A stretch of DNA of 61,492 nt from Acholeplasmataceae bacterium. GTDB taxonomy: Bacteria; Bacillota_I; Bacilli_A; ML615J-28; CAG-698. The notes beneath the pieces are model-generated. The model saw only the letters and a list, made by a program, of their open reading frames with translations. It was not told where the DNA came from and did not search any database. The stretch covers positions 1 to 61,492 of the forward strand of contig DUTX01000129.1 of NCBI GenBank assembly GCA_012841865.1, in the 5' to 3' direction. The position numbers and the translations under genes are program-made. Positions 44,360 to 57,378 of this stretch are shown in pieces (the first letter of the stretch is position 1; every line of letters begins with the position of its first letter).

Positions 44360-45342
44360 TAAAATACGCCCGGATTTCCTTTCTTAAATTCTAGCAGTAA
44401 CAAGTCGGCTTCCTGGAGCATTTTTTTCATTTCCCGTTTATTTCTAACCAAAGCACCGGAGGCTTGTTTGTGACCACCGCCGCTATACCTTTCCGCAAGC
44501 TCATTAATTGCAACATAACGAGAGCGGATTCTGACCCTGAAGGTCCCGTCTTCATGTTCGATAAAAAATATCCAAATCAAGTGTTCTTTAATGCTATCAA
44601 GCATATTGACGAGTGCGGAAGCATCAGAAGATGAGACACGATGTTTTCTACAAACGCGTTTGCTCATATTAAAGTAGGCTACACCATTGTTTGTTGTTTT
44701 AAAATTTTTAAGAACATAGCCTTGTAGCTTCAAGATTTCTTTTTCTCTGATATAAAGATTGGCATAAATTTCTTCGATATTTAAATCATATTCAAGTAAA
44801 ATAGCCACCAGACGCATAAAGTTGGCATCAACCCCGCTATAACGGAAACGCCCTGTATCGGTCACCATTCCCACAAAAAGCGCTTTTGCAGCTCTTTGGG
44901 TCATAACCAGTTCCTTCCGGAAGGTATTATATAAGTCGACAATGATTGCACAGGTGGCGGGCAAATCTTCCCGGACATAATTGATGTGACCATAATCGTC
45001 CATCGGCAGATGGTGGTCAATTTTAATAATCTCCGGACAAAGCGTAGCATGATTATTGTCAATCCGTCCGAATGTAGCAGTATCAACAGCAATCAAAAGC
45101 GACCTCTTATAAACCTCTTCGCTAGGCTCTTCGTCTTCGCTACCGATAAATTCAAGATAATCGGCTTTCTTTCCGCCGACACTATATATACTTTTTTCCG
45201 GAAAAGAAGCTCTCAGAATTTCGCGAAGCCCTAAAGAGCTGCCCATACAGTCGCCGTCCGGTTTAACATGACGAACGATAATGATGTTCTCATAAGTTTT
45301 TATTTTTTCTAAGATACTGTTTTTTATTATTAAATTATCCAT
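44359..45342 (-). CDS. DHH-family phosphoesterase (NrnA-like), copy 1
   Basis: 327 residues. DHH domain with RHVKPDGDCMGSSLGLREIL, VDTATFGRI and KIDHHLPMDDYGH; C-terminal DHHA1 domain with YSGGGHKQASGA. These metal ligands are complete, so it should be active. NrnA-type enzymes degrade short RNAs (nanoRNA), pAp and pGpG. Its 5' end overlaps the next paralogue by 8 bases. Confidence 0.9.
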   Translation of the reverse strand: MDNLIIKNSILEKIKTYENIIIVRHVKPDGDCMGSSLGLREILRASFPEKSIYSVGGKKADYLEFIGSEDEEPSEEVYKRSLLIAVDTATFGRIDNNHATLCPEIIKIDHHLPMDDYGHINYVREDLPATCAIIVDLYNTFRKELVMTQRAAKALFVGMVTDTGRFRYSGVDANFMRLVAILLEYDLNIEEIYANLYIREKEILKLQGYVLKNFKTTNNGVAYFNMSKRVCRKHRVSSSDASALVNMLDSIKEHLIWIFFIEHEDGTFRVRIRSRYVAINELAERYSGGGHKQASGALVRNKREMKKMLQEADLLLLEFKKGNPGVF

Positions 45343-46279
45343 TATTAGCTTCCTTTATTATATTGTCTAAATCAGCAAGCATAAGGTCCGCTTCCGTAAA
45401 TGTTTTTAAGGTCGCACCGCTTGCAAGTTTATGTCCCCCGCCGCCATATTTTACTGCAATTTCGTTAATATTATACTTGCTTGAGCGAATCTCAGCTAGC
45501 ACGGCTTGGTTTTCAATATCTTCGGTAAAATTGACCCAAATGTCAACACCACTAATTCCGCCCATAACATTGACCATCCCACGGGACGCAGCAAATACAT
45601 CCAGATCATATTCTTGTAATTCCCTTGCTGTTGTTTTTATATAAGCGACCCCTTGCTCAGTTAAACGAAATTTCAAAGCAAATTGAGCCCGAAGTCGAAC
45701 CATTTTTAACTCTTCAGTATACAGATTATTATAAACATCGGAAATATTAAAATCAAATTCTAGTAACCTTGCGACATCTTCAAAAGTCCTTGAAGAAACA
45801 GAATCATAGCGAAAGCGGCCGCTGTCGGTAACAATTCCGGTAAAAAGAGCTTTCGCTCCTGCAGCGGAGAGATGTAATTTGTTCGCAAAGATTAAACGAG
45901 CAATCATTCCCGCACAACTTTCATAACTGGTGTCCACAAACTCAAGCTGACCAAAGCTTCTTCTTTGTAAGTGATGGTCAATTTTAATTAAAAATTTGCC
46001 ATTTTTATAACGGTCGTCGCTGATTAAGCTTTCTTCGGCAGTATCCAAGACAACGACTAAGGCATTTTGATAATCTTCATCCTTAACTTGATCCATCCGC
46101 CCGATGAACAAAAAACGCGGGCTTTCATCCCCGGTAACAAGAACTTTTTTCCCCGGAAAAGTAGTACGCAAGGCTTCTTTGAGTCCGATTTGACTACCGA
46201 CTGCATCACCATCGGGGCGGCTGTGGCGATGAATAATAATTGTTTCGTATTCTTTAAATTTTTGAATTATTGCTTTCAT
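45335..46279 (-). CDS. DHH-family phosphoesterase (NrnA-like), copy 2
   Basis: 314 residues, same architecture as copy 1: IIIHRHSRPDGDAVGSQIGLKEAL, VLDTAEESLISD, KIDHHLQRRSFGQ and KYGGGGHKLASGAT. The tandem pair probably arose by duplication and then diverged, since many non-motif positions differ. First gene of copy 2 - copy 1 - surE, a unit of nucleotide and nanoRNA turnover. Confidence 0.9.
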   Translation of the reverse strand: MKAIIQKFKEYETIIIHRHSRPDGDAVGSQIGLKEALRTTFPGKKVLVTGDESPRFLFIGRMDQVKDEDYQNALVVVLDTAEESLISDDRYKNGKFLIKIDHHLQRRSFGQLEFVDTSYESCAGMIARLIFANKLHLSAAGAKALFTGIVTDSGRFRYDSVSSRTFEDVARLLEFDFNISDVYNNLYTEELKMVRLRAQFALKFRLTEQGVAYIKTTARELQEYDLDVFAASRGMVNVMGGISGVDIWVNFTEDIENQAVLAEIRSSKYNINEIAVKYGGGGHKLASGATLKTFTEADLMLADLDNIIKEANNG

Positions 46280-46424
46280 ATGACGCTCCTGATTATATTA
46301 TTATATCATAAATTCTAAAAATGAAAAGAAATTACTATATTGACGATTGGCGTTTTCTTAGATAACAGCAAGAAAATGGAATAAATTTTATCCTCTCTCA
46401 TAGTTATTAATAGGAGGGATTTTA

Positions 46425-46844
46425 TTGGCCGTAATTGCCCATAACGAAGCCGAAGTCAAACTTTTGGCCAGACTAATGCGAGCGGAAGCCGAAAGCGAAG
46501 GAAAAATGGGAATGTTAATGGTCGGAAACGTCGGCGTTAACCGGGTTCGGGCAAATTGCCTGGATTTTGTCAATATCAGGACCGTCGAACAGATGGTCTT
46601 TCAAAGGCCGGGTGGTTTTGAAGCCACACTGTACGGTTATTTTTATCAAGCAGCAAGAGAAATCGATGTTCAACTCGCAAGAAGATGTCTGAAAGGAGAA
46701 AGATTTCATCCTGCTACCTTTGCTCTTTGGTTTTACAATTCTTTTGAAGAGGATTGTCGCGCTCAATGGTTCGGTCAATGGAACAGCGGCCGTTTTAAAT
46801 CACACTGCTTTTACGCTCCCGTCGAAAGCGAAAACTGTTTTTAG
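46425..46844 (+). CDS. cwlJ: Spore cortex-lytic hydrolase CwlJ
   Basis: 139 residues from a TTG at 46425 with GGAGGG 6-7 bases upstream. Single SleB/CwlJ-type hydrolase domain (LLARLMRAEAESEGKMGMLMVGNVGVNRV, with the catalytic Glu; HPATFALWFYN). No signal peptide, as in B. subtilis CwlJ. It cuts cortex peptidoglycan in germination when Ca-dipicolinate is released. Upstream, GAATAAA and CATAGTTA are spaced roughly like a sigma-E promoter; the match is weak. Next gene is gerQ, needed to place CwlJ. Confidence 0.92.
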   Translation: MAVIAHNEAEVKLLARLMRAEAESEGKMGMLMVGNVGVNRVRANCLDFVNIRTVEQMVFQRPGGFEATLYGYFYQAAREIDVQLARRCLKGERFHPATFALWFYNSFEEDCRAQWFGQWNSGRFKSHCFYAPVESENCF

Positions 46845-46853
46845 GAGGGTTAG

Positions 46854-47273
46854 ATGAATTTTTATCAACAACCATGTGGATTTACACAATTTCCGGCCGG
46901 ATTTTTCGGTAGTCCGGTCTTTGCTCAGGGGCAGCCCGCGTTCAACGGGCAACAGTTCGTTCCGCAACCTATGATGCCTGCTACTCCAGGATTTCTGGAA
47001 GGCGTGCCGTTTGTAGAGGAATCATATATCGAAAACATTTTGCGATTAAACCTTGGTAAAGTTGCCACGGTTTATATGAATTTCGAAAACAGTCAATGGG
47101 GATCGAAAATCTTTAAAGGCTACGTTACCGCTGCCGGCAGAGATCACATCATCCTTAAAGACCTGCAAAGTGAGACTCGTTATATTCTATTAATGATTTA
47201 CCTGCTTTATATTACTTTTGATGAAGATATCGAATATGAATATCCTTTTAGAGGTGCAAAGAAAAATTCTTAA
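46854..47273 (+). CDS. gerQ: Spore coat protein GerQ
   Basis: 139 residues. A Gln/Pro/Phe-rich N-terminus (about 1-55), then the GerQ domain: PFVEESYIENILRLNLGKVATVYMNFENS, GYVTAAGRDHIILKDL, and a tail YEYPFRGAK. GerQ lies in the inner coat and localises CwlJ; in Bacillus it is cross-linked by transglutaminase. AGGAGGG before the ATG; ten bases after cwlJ, the known pair. Confidence 0.9.
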   Translation: MNFYQQPCGFTQFPAGFFGSPVFAQGQPAFNGQQFVPQPMMPATPGFLEGVPFVEESYIENILRLNLGKVATVYMNFENSQWGSKIFKGYVTAAGRDHIILKDLQSETRYILLMIYLLYITFDEDIEYEYPFRGAKKNS

Positions 47274-47320
47274 TGTTTAAAGTTTATTTATTAATAAACA
47301 AGACAATAGGAAACAAAAAA

Positions 47321-47346
47321 AGCTACCGTTATCAAATTAGGTAGTT
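47321..47346 (+). terminator. cwlJ-gerQ terminator
   Basis: AGCTACC / GGTAGTT arms followed by a T-run. Confidence 0.7.
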
Positions 47347-47364
47347 TTTTTATTTAAAAGAAAA

Positions 47365-47390
47365 AAGGTTGCTGATTTTCTAGCAACCTT
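47365..47390 (-). terminator. Gx-transporter gene terminator
   Basis: AAGGTTGCT / AGCAACCTT arms; on the minus strand followed by a T-run, just after the Gx gene stop. Confidence 0.8.
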
Positions 47391-47401
47391 ATTAATCCTA
47401 T

Positions 47402-47935
47402 TTAATAAGTTTCAATTTGCAAGATAAAATTATTCAAGCGAATGCCAATAAAGCCGATAATAGTGCTGGTAACTAGCGAAAAGAATATCAAAATTGCTCC
47501 GTAATAAATAATCGGAACTCCGATTCGGTAAATCCCTTGAACAACCACAAGCTGAGTAACAATATGTAGAAAGCCTCCGATTACACTGACCGAAATCGGT
47601 GATACAACATTTTTTAATGCTTTCCACGCTAAGTACATCCCGCAGAAACTGACGAGGGAAGCGCTAAATCCAATGATAAAATTTAGCGGTCCGCCATAGA
47701 AAAGATTCGCAAGGACCGATTTTAATACTACCATAATTAAGGTCTCTTTCGGATTAAAGCGATAGACGCCAACCAAAATAATAATATTCGCAAGTCCTAT
47801 TTTCGCAGTCGGTATAAAAGGAAAGGCAAGCTGCGAAATATAACGGTCAAAAATGGATAGAATTACGCTGAAAGATACTAAAATGGAAATAAGCACAATT
47901 TTTTTTATATTTACTTGTTTTCTTAAATTGTCCAT
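47402..47935 (-). CDS. Gx transporter family membrane protein (Hpre_diP_synt_I-like)
   Basis: 177 residues from the ATG at 47935 (AGGTGA upstream). Five or six membrane segments. The conserved stretch PFIPTAKIGLANIIILVGVYRFNPKETLIMV and the KSVLANLFYGGP loop match the Gx/heptaprenyl-diphosphate-synthase component I family. These proteins are S-component-like membrane proteins. In Firmicutes the gene usually lies next to an FMN-binding protein or thiamine/quinone genes, but none is adjacent here. Substrate unknown. Confidence 0.85.
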   Translation of the reverse strand: MDNLRKQVNIKKIVLISILVSFSVILSIFDRYISQLAFPFIPTAKIGLANIIILVGVYRFNPKETLIMVVLKSVLANLFYGGPLNFIIGFSASLVSFCGMYLAWKALKNVVSPISVSVIGGFLHIVTQLVVVQGIYRIGVPIIYYGAILIFFSLVTSTIIGFIGIRLNNFILQIETY

Positions 47936-48033
47936 GGAATCACCTGTTTTTGAAACAAATACATTATACCACATTTAAATTGCTTTTTAAATATCTTTTC
48001 TATATAATAAATATAAAAAAAGGAGGTAATCTT

Positions 48034-48435
48034 ATGTGCGTGTTTTGTAAGATAGTTCAAGGTGAAATACCTGCTTACAAGGTTTATGAGGACGATGATA
48101 TCCTTGCCTTTTTAGACATCTCTCAAGCAACCCCCGGTCATACCTTGGTGATTCCAAAAGAGCATTGTGAGAACATTTTTGCTTTAGAGGAAAATAAGGC
48201 AGCAAATCTAATGAAAGTTGTAACCCGTTTAAGCAAAAAGTTAAAAGTTGCTTTAAATATTGATGCACTTAATATCCTAAACAATAGCGGTCAGCTCGCC
48301 GGCCAAACCGTTAATCACTTTCACATCCACCTGCTTCCGCGCTCTGAAAATGACGGCCTTATAATTAAATTTTCGAGTAATAAATTGTCGGAAACAGAGT
48401 TAAAAGGACTACAGAAAAAACTAAAGGAGGGTTAA
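48034..48435 (+). CDS. HIT family protein
   Basis: 133 residues from the ATG at 48034 (AAAGGAGG upstream); an earlier in-frame ATG at 47950 lacks support. Starts CVFCKIVQGEIPAYKVYEDD and has the catalytic triad HFHIHLLPR (about 96-104). HIT proteins hydrolyse dinucleotide polyphosphates or AMP-conjugates. Bacillus Hit is the closest type. Ends inside a bidirectional terminator shared with pepA. Confidence 0.93.
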   Translation: MCVFCKIVQGEIPAYKVYEDDDILAFLDISQATPGHTLVIPKEHCENIFALEENKAANLMKVVTRLSKKLKVALNIDALNILNNSGQLAGQTVNHFHIHLLPRSENDGLIIKFSSNKLSETELKGLQKKLKEG

Positions 48436-48445
48436 ACCCTCCTTT
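48423..48445. terminator. Bidirectional terminator between hit and pepA
   Basis: AAAGGAGGG-TTAAA-CCCTCCTTT; contains the HIT stop codon in the loop and ends at the pepA stop codon. Confidence 0.85.
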
Positions 48446-49890
48446 TATCTTGCTTCATTATTTTTAAGATAATAATATAAGGTGTTTACCGGAACACCTG
48501 TTGCTCCGTAAAATTCTTGATAACTCGGTTGAGTAAGAAATGCTGTTCCGGCAATGTCTAAATGAATCCATTTTGTATCAGGCTCGATGAATGCTTCAAG
48601 AAAAGCTGCTGCTCCGCTTGCGCCCATATTACGGCCTGTCGAGTTCTTTAAATCCGCAACTTTACTTCCGCGAACTTGATCGCGAATATATTTGCTTATC
48701 GGCAAGCGCCAGAATTCTTGGTTGGCTCGTTTGGAAGCTTCGAAAAATTTTGATATTTCTTCGTGACAATTTCCAAAAAGGCCGGTTGTATAGATTCCTA
48801 AAGCGACAACACAAGCTCCGGTTAAAGTTGCAATATCGACAACAGTTTTACAACCTTGTTTTTGAGCAAAACAAAGCGCATCCGCAAGCGTAAGCCTTCC
48901 TTCCGCATCCGTCGAGAGGATTTCAATCGTCTTTTTGTTCATGGCTGTAAGGATATCGTCAGGGAGTAATGCTTCCCCGTTAATCCGATTATCCGTAGCA
49001 CAAATCACAACTTGAAGGTTTACACTTAGATTATTCTTTACTGCGGCTTCAAATGCTCCGAGAGCAGCTGCTGCTCCAGCCATATCTGATTTCATATTAT
49101 TCATCTGCGACTTTAGGGAGTACCCCCCGGTATCATACATAACGCCTTTGCCGACAAGCCCGATCGGTTTAGTATCGGCACCACGATATTTTAGATGAAT
49201 CAAACGCGGTTCGGCTTTAGAGCCCTTATTAACTCCGAGAAACGCATTCATTTCCAAGGCTTCGATTTCTTTTTTATTATAAACTTTTACCGTTACCCTC
49301 TCATCATCCAAACTTTTCGCAAGCCCCTCCGCATATTCCGCAAGTTCTAAAGCAGAAAGATAATTATAAGGTTTGTTGACAAGATCTCTAGTATTATCAA
49401 CCGCATTAGCAAGAATAAAAGCTTCTTCAATTTCTTTTTCTAAATTAAATTTTGTATAAAACTTTAAATTTAACTCATTATCAATCTTTTCGGATAATAA
49501 TTCATCATAAACATAATTATAAAAACCGACAGTTTTAATAAATCTGCTTACGGCTTCGTTTGGATTTAAATCTTTAATAAAAGAATCAAGTTCAACAACA
49601 AGTTCCTTTCCAAGTTTATAGTTGACCTTTCGTAAGCATTCTTCCAAAACTTCATAATCATAATTCTCTTTTTTTCCTAAACCGATAAGATAAAGGCTTT
49701 TGTTCGGGATTTTTCCGAAAGTAAAAATCTTATTGACTTTTCCTTTTTCTAAACCAATCTCTTTTTCCGCAAGCATTTTTTTAATTTCCAAATCGATTGC
49801 AGGAGCGATTTGTACTTCTTCATCAAGAAAAGCTCCGACCAGCAAGGGGCTGGTGCTTTCTGTTTTTTCAAATGATTTAGCAATAATCAT
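48445..49890 (-). CDS. pepA: Leucyl aminopeptidase (M17)
   Basis: 481 residues. C-terminal catalytic domain with VGKGVMYDTGGYSLK (metal-binding Lys/Asp) and STDAEGRLTLADAL (metal-binding Asp, Glu). N-terminal domain as in the family. It removes N-terminal amino acids from peptides. Overlaps serS by 4 bases; GGGAGG site lies in serS's 3' end. Confidence 0.96.
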   Translation of the reverse strand: MIIAKSFEKTESTSPLLVGAFLDEEVQIAPAIDLEIKKMLAEKEIGLEKGKVNKIFTFGKIPNKSLYLIGLGKKENYDYEVLEECLRKVNYKLGKELVVELDSFIKDLNPNEAVSRFIKTVGFYNYVYDELLSEKIDNELNLKFYTKFNLEKEIEEAFILANAVDNTRDLVNKPYNYLSALELAEYAEGLAKSLDDERVTVKVYNKKEIEALEMNAFLGVNKGSKAEPRLIHLKYRGADTKPIGLVGKGVMYDTGGYSLKSQMNNMKSDMAGAAAALGAFEAAVKNNLSVNLQVVICATDNRINGEALLPDDILTAMNKKTIEILSTDAEGRLTLADALCFAQKQGCKTVVDIATLTGACVVALGIYTTGLFGNCHEEISKFFEASKRANQEFWRLPISKYIRDQVRGSKVADLKNSTGRNMGASGAAAFLEAFIEPDTKWIHLDIAGTAFLTQPSYQEFYGATGVPVNTLYYYLKNNEAR

Positions 49891-51173
49891 ATTTTTTCCT
49901 CCCTTTTGATATATTCAACACCCATATAAGGAATTAATGCTTCCGGAATTTTAATGCTTCCGTCCGCCTGTTGATAGTTTTCAACAATCGCAACCCAGGT
50001 TCTGCCGACGGCCAAACCCGAACCGTTTAAGGTATGAACAAATTGCGGTTTCGCATCCTTACTCAGGCGAGTACGGATATTTCCACGCCGAGCCTGATAT
50101 TCTTCCGCATTACTTATACTACCGATTTCACGATAGGTGTTCTGACTCGGGAGCCAGACTTCAATATCATAAGTTTTCGCCATGCTGGCACCCAAATCGC
50201 CCGTACATAAAGTAACGACTCGATAAGGAATTTTTAATAGCTTTAAGATTAATTCTGATTCTACCAACATCTTTTCCAACTCTTCGTAAGAGTTTTCCGG
50301 GGAGGCGATTTTAATCAATTCGACTTTATTGAATTGATGTGTTCTGATCAAACCTCTGGTATCTCTGCCGGCGCTGCCTGCTTCCGAACGAAAAGCCATT
50401 GTATAACTGCAGATATTGATTGGTAATAACTCATAATCAATGATTTCGTTCCGATAAAGATTGATGGTCGGAACTTCCGCGGTCGGATTTAAGAACCAAT
50501 CATTTTCGTTTACAAGCTTAAAAGCGTCTTCTTCAAATTTTGGTAACTGACCAGTCGCGGTCATACTTTCCCTATTCACGATATAAGGCGGAATGACTTC
50601 TAAATATCCGTTCTTGCTGTGTACGTCCATCATAAAAGCAATCAAAGCTCGCTCAAGACGGGCCCCGAGCCCCTTGTACACTACAAAGCGACTACCAGTA
50701 ATTTTGGCTGCTCTTTCAAAATCAAGTAGATTAAGGTTTTCTCCAAGTTCATAATGAGCCTTAGGTTCAAAGTCAAATGTTGTCGGCTCCATAAATTTCT
50801 TCACTTCTACATTTTCCGATTCATCCATCCCAATCGGTACGGACTCATGAGGAAGATTCGGAGTGATTAGAAGCGTATATTCAATTTCTTGTTCTAATTC
50901 TTTCAGTTTCTCATCGAGTTCTGAGATCTTGTTGCCGAGGGTTGCGACTTGGTTTAGAATTTCGGTCGCATCCTCTTTTTTTCTTTTCAATTCGCCGATT
51001 AATTTACTGCTTTCATTCCTTTTTCGTTTTAATTCTTCGACTTCACTTATTATCCTGCGTCTTTCCTCGTCTTTTCCAAGCAACTCGCGCAAATAACCAT
51101 AGTCCTGGCCTCTAGTGTTAAGCCTTTCAATAACGCCTTCGGGATTTTCCCTGAGCTTTCTGATATCGAGCAT
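49887..51173 (-). CDS. serS: Seryl-tRNA synthetase
   Basis: 428 residues. N-terminal coiled-coil arm (about 30-100) that contacts the long variable arm of tRNA-Ser. Class II catalytic core with TAEVPTINLYRNE, FRSEAGSAGRDTRGLIRTHQF and motif 3 LNGSGLAVGRTWVAIVENYQ. Charges tRNA-Ser. A T-box leader upstream links its expression to serine-tRNA charging. Followed by pepA in the same transcript. Confidence 0.98.
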   Translation of the reverse strand: MLDIRKLRENPEGVIERLNTRGQDYGYLRELLGKDEERRRIISEVEELKRKRNESSKLIGELKRKKEDATEILNQVATLGNKISELDEKLKELEQEIEYTLLITPNLPHESVPIGMDESENVEVKKFMEPTTFDFEPKAHYELGENLNLLDFERAAKITGSRFVVYKGLGARLERALIAFMMDVHSKNGYLEVIPPYIVNRESMTATGQLPKFEEDAFKLVNENDWFLNPTAEVPTINLYRNEIIDYELLPINICSYTMAFRSEAGSAGRDTRGLIRTHQFNKVELIKIASPENSYEELEKMLVESELILKLLKIPYRVVTLCTGDLGASMAKTYDIEVWLPSQNTYREIGSISNAEEYQARRGNIRTRLSKDAKPQFVHTLNGSGLAVGRTWVAIVENYQQADGSIKIPEALIPYMGVEYIKREEKI

Positions 51174-51186
51174 GATATTCCTCCTT

Positions 51187-51415
51187 ATATTTTATAAAAA
51201 AAGTCCCCTCAAAAGAAGGGACGAAAATCTCCGCGGTACCACCCTATTTAGAATGAATCTCACTTTGTAAGGTAACGGTTTACGCCGGAGTTGTTTTCAA
51301 CTCATCTCTGAGGTAGATTCAAAAGTTTGATATCCCGGTTCACACCACCCACCAGGTCTCTGTAATATCAAGGTCTTTTTACTATTTCTCTTCATCGATG
51401 TATGCAATTTTTCTC
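51187..51415 (-). promoter_or_regulatory. T-box riboswitch (serine, specifier UCU) with terminator
   Basis: On the minus strand the T-box core GGGTGGTACCGCG occurs at about 51231-51244, followed by the terminator hairpin GTCCC/GGGAC (51203-51222) and a T-run. Stem I lies at about 51270-51410, with an AGTA-like element and the triplet TCT (51315-51317) in GAATCTACC at the specifier position. Uncharged tRNA-Ser would favour the antiterminator and turn on serS-pepA. Confidence 0.93.
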
Positions 51416-51465
51416 TATTATAAACATCTCTTTATTAATTGTCAACAGATTCAAATTATTTATAC

Positions 51466-54081
51466 CTAAAGATTTTCTTCTTCGTCTTTTTCATCTTTAA
51501 ATTTATATTCCAAGTCAAGGACAATTTCTCCGTCTTCTTCCTCGTCTTCACTTTTAGGAACTACGGCGATTGAGGAAACAAGATGGCCTTCGTTGAGTTT
51601 AATGATGCAAACTCCTTGGGTATCGCGACCGATAGTGAGGATTTGATCGAGTGGCGTTCTGATAATCATTCCTTTATCGGTTATTACCATCAAATCTTCA
51701 TCCCCTCTTACAGTCTCGAGCGCAACCATCTTCCCGTTCTTTTCGGTCATATTTAAGGCTTTAACGCCTTTACCGCCGCGCACTTGGACCCGGAATGCAT
51801 CGACATTGGTTCTCTTACCATATCCTTTTTCGGTAACGATGACAATTTCATCGCCGTCAGTATTGATAATTGCCATACCAACAACCATCTCATCGGAATC
51901 GACTTTAATACCGCGAACCCCGGCAGCAATTCTTCCCATCGGGCGAATGTCGTTTTCGCTGAAACGAATTCCTTTGCCGTTTGAAGTTCCAAGAATGATA
52001 TCTTTTTCACCATCCGTTAGACCAACTTCAAAGAGTTCGTCGTCTTCCCTTAAGATAATCGCTTTAATTCCGTTAGTTCTAATATTATGGAAAGCCGATA
52101 CTTCGGTTCTTTTTATTAAACCGCGTCTGGTTGCAAAAACCAGATAACCGCCTTCCGCATCTTCTTTGTTTATGTTTAAGACGGCCGCCAATTGTTCGTT
52201 TTCTTCAAAACTTAAAAAATTGACAACCGGAAGTCCTCTTGCGGTTCGGCTGTAAGAAGGAATCTGATAAGCTTTCAAGCGGTAAACTTTTCCGAAGTTA
52301 CTGAAGAAGAGGATGGTATCATGGCTTGAAGTGTAGAGAATCTTTTCAACAAAATCATCCTCAAGCATCTTTGTTCCGGTGACGCCTTTACCGCCGCGGT
52401 TCTGGGGACGATAAGTATCAACCGTCATTCTTTTTACATAACCACGATTGGTGATTGTGATAATCACGTCTTCAACGGGAATTAAGTCTTCGTCTTCAAT
52501 CAGAATATCATCGCTTAAATTGATTTCGGTTTTGCGGTCGTCTCCGAAACGTTCACGAATATCGGTGAGTTCCGCAATAATGATATCAAGTTTGCGCTGA
52601 TGGTTATTTAAGATTTCTTGACAGTTGGTGATAAATTGACGCAATTCCAATAATTCTGATTTAACCTTGTCGACTTCAAGAGCAGTCAGACGTTGTAATC
52701 TCATATCGAGAATCGCTTTAGCTTGAGTTTCCGTCAAAGCATATGTTGAAACTAAATTTTGCGTAGCTTCTTCCGTATTGGCTGCTTTTTTAATCAATTG
52801 AATAACCGCGTCGATATTAGCAAGCGCGATTTGTAAGCCTTCAAGGATGTGAGCCCGTGCTTCTGCTTTTTCTAAATCATACTGCGTTCTTCTTGTTACA
52901 ATTTCAACCTGATGTTGCAGGTAATATTCTAATACTTCTTTTAAAGTTAAAACCTTAGGTTGACCATTTACAAGAACCAACATATTGATTCCGAAAGTAG
53001 ATTGTAGTTGTGTGTGTTTATAAAGATTATTTAAAATGACATTAGGATTAACATCTCGGCGCAATTCGATTACGATTCTCATCCCTTCGCGATTCGATTC
53101 ATCTTGCAAACCAGTAATCCCGTCAATGGTTTTATTTTTTACCGTATTGGCGATTCTATCGATTAAACGCGACTTATTAACCTGATAAGGAATCTCGGTG
53201 ACGATGATTGCTTGTTTACCGCCTTCAAGTTCTTGAATTTCGGTTTTAGCTCGAACAGATATCGCTCCGTTTCCAGTTAAATAAGCTTTTCGGAGTTCGC
53301 TGATATTCATAATTGTTCCGCCGGTCGGAAAATCTGGTCCTTTTACATAATTCATCAAACCTTCAATCGATATATCGGGTTTTTTGATTAAGGCAAGCAG
53401 GCCGTCGATTACTTCAGTTAAATTGTGCGGGGGAATGTTTGTTGCCATACCAACCGCAATCCCGGTAGCTCCGTTCACCAAAAGGTTCGGAAATTTACAA
53501 GGAAGAACGCTCGGTTCTCTTTCAGAACCATCATAGTTATCTTGGAAAGCAACGGTGTTTTTGTTTAAGTCACGGAGCATCTCCATTGCGATTTTACTCA
53601 TTCTTGCTTCGGTATAACGCATTGCTGCGGCTCCGTCGCCGTCAATTGAGCCAAAGTTTCCGTGACCGTCAACCAAAGGATAACGATAACTGAAGTCTTG
53701 TGCCATCCTAACCATCGAATCATAAATTGCCGAGTCCCCGTGCGGATGATATTTACCCATTACTTCCCCGACGATCCGGGCCGATTTTTTAAAAGGTTTA
53801 TCGGAATACATACCTAAATCATTCATTGCATAAAGGATGCGGCGATGAACGGGTTTCATTCCGTCGCGGACATCAGGTATAGCCCGCGAAACAATAACGC
53901 TCATTGCATAGCTTAGGAAGGAAGTCTTCATCTCTTTGGTAAGATTGACTTCTTTTATGTTCGTCGGTTGTCCGTTTTCGTCTAATTCTTCTTCAGCAGA
54001 AGCAACCTGATTATCGTTTTTGTGTTTTATTTCTTCAGCTGATTCTTCATTCTTAAGAATGTTTTCTTTTTCCTTTTCCAA
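51466..54081 (-). CDS. gyrA: DNA gyrase subunit A
   Basis: 871 residues. Catalytic Tyr at Y156 in [10 protein letters not shown]. The quinolone region [17 protein letters not shown] has S117 and D121 (S83 and D87 of E. coli), so no resistance change. The C-terminal beta-pinwheel has a GyrA box QNRGGKGV. The first 45 residues form an unusual charged extension ([20 protein letters not shown] onward), and the end is also acidic. Twelve bases after gyrB. Confidence 0.98.
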   Translation of the reverse strand: MEKEKENILKNEESAEEIKHKNDNQVASAEEELDENGQPTNIKEVNLTKEMKTSFLSYAMSVIVSRAIPDVRDGMKPVHRRILYAMNDLGMYSDKPFKKSARIVGEVMGKYHPHGDSAIYDSMVRMAQDFSYRYPLVDGHGNFGSIDGDGAAAMRYTEARMSKIAMEMLRDLNKNTVAFQDNYDGSEREPSVLPCKFPNLLVNGATGIAVGMATNIPPHNLTEVIDGLLALIKKPDISIEGLMNYVKGPDFPTGGTIMNISELRKAYLTGNGAISVRAKTEIQELEGGKQAIIVTEIPYQVNKSRLIDRIANTVKNKTIDGITGLQDESNREGMRIVIELRRDVNPNVILNNLYKHTQLQSTFGINMLVLVNGQPKVLTLKEVLEYYLQHQVEIVTRRTQYDLEKAEARAHILEGLQIALANIDAVIQLIKKAANTEEATQNLVSTYALTETQAKAILDMRLQRLTALEVDKVKSELLELRQFITNCQEILNNHQRKLDIIIAELTDIRERFGDDRKTEINLSDDILIEDEDLIPVEDVIITITNRGYVKRMTVDTYRPQNRGGKGVTGTKMLEDDFVEKILYTSSHDTILFFSNFGKVYRLKAYQIPSYSRTARGLPVVNFLSFEENEQLAAVLNINKEDAEGGYLVFATRRGLIKRTEVSAFHNIRTNGIKAIILREDDELFEVGLTDGEKDIILGTSNGKGIRFSENDIRPMGRIAAGVRGIKVDSDEMVVGMAIINTDGDEIVIVTEKGYGKRTNVDAFRVQVRGGKGVKALNMTEKNGKMVALETVRGDEDLMVITDKGMIIRTPLDQILTIGRDTQGVCIIKLNEGHLVSSIAVVPKSEDEEEDGEIVLDLEYKFKDEKDEEENL

Positions 54082-54092
54082 AGTTTCCCTCC

Positions 54093-57083
<2,991 letters not shown>

Positions 57084-57087
<4 letters not shown>

Positions 57088-57299
57088 GCTTTTTTTCCAA
57101 TTTTATATTGTTTGTTTTCAACATTAACCACATAGCCGGGATAAAGCTTTCTTCCGCGTCGACTTTCAATTTCGCCATTTACCTTGACTCTTCCTTCCGA
57201 AAGAAACAACTTGGCCATAGCGCCGCTTGATATTTCGTTGATATACTTTAAAAATTGTCCTAAAGTTATATATTCAGTATGAATTATCACTGTTTTCAT
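57084..57299 (-). CDS. yaaA: S4-domain RNA-binding protein YaaA (RlbA)
   Basis: 71 residues, one S4-like RNA-binding domain (TLGQFLKYINEISSGAMAKLFLSEGRVKVNGEIESRRGRKL). In Bacillus it lies between dnaN and recF. Here dnaN is 3 kb away and the pair is separated by the gene-free repeat region and a ParA operon. A TGATATAAT extended -10 at 57379-57387 can serve as a promoter. Confidence 0.93.
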
Positions 57300-57378
57300 C
57301 TTAACCTCGAAAAATCCAGTTATATTAGGAGAAAATCAGCAGTTTTTACATATTTTTCCCTCGTTACGAATTATATTT

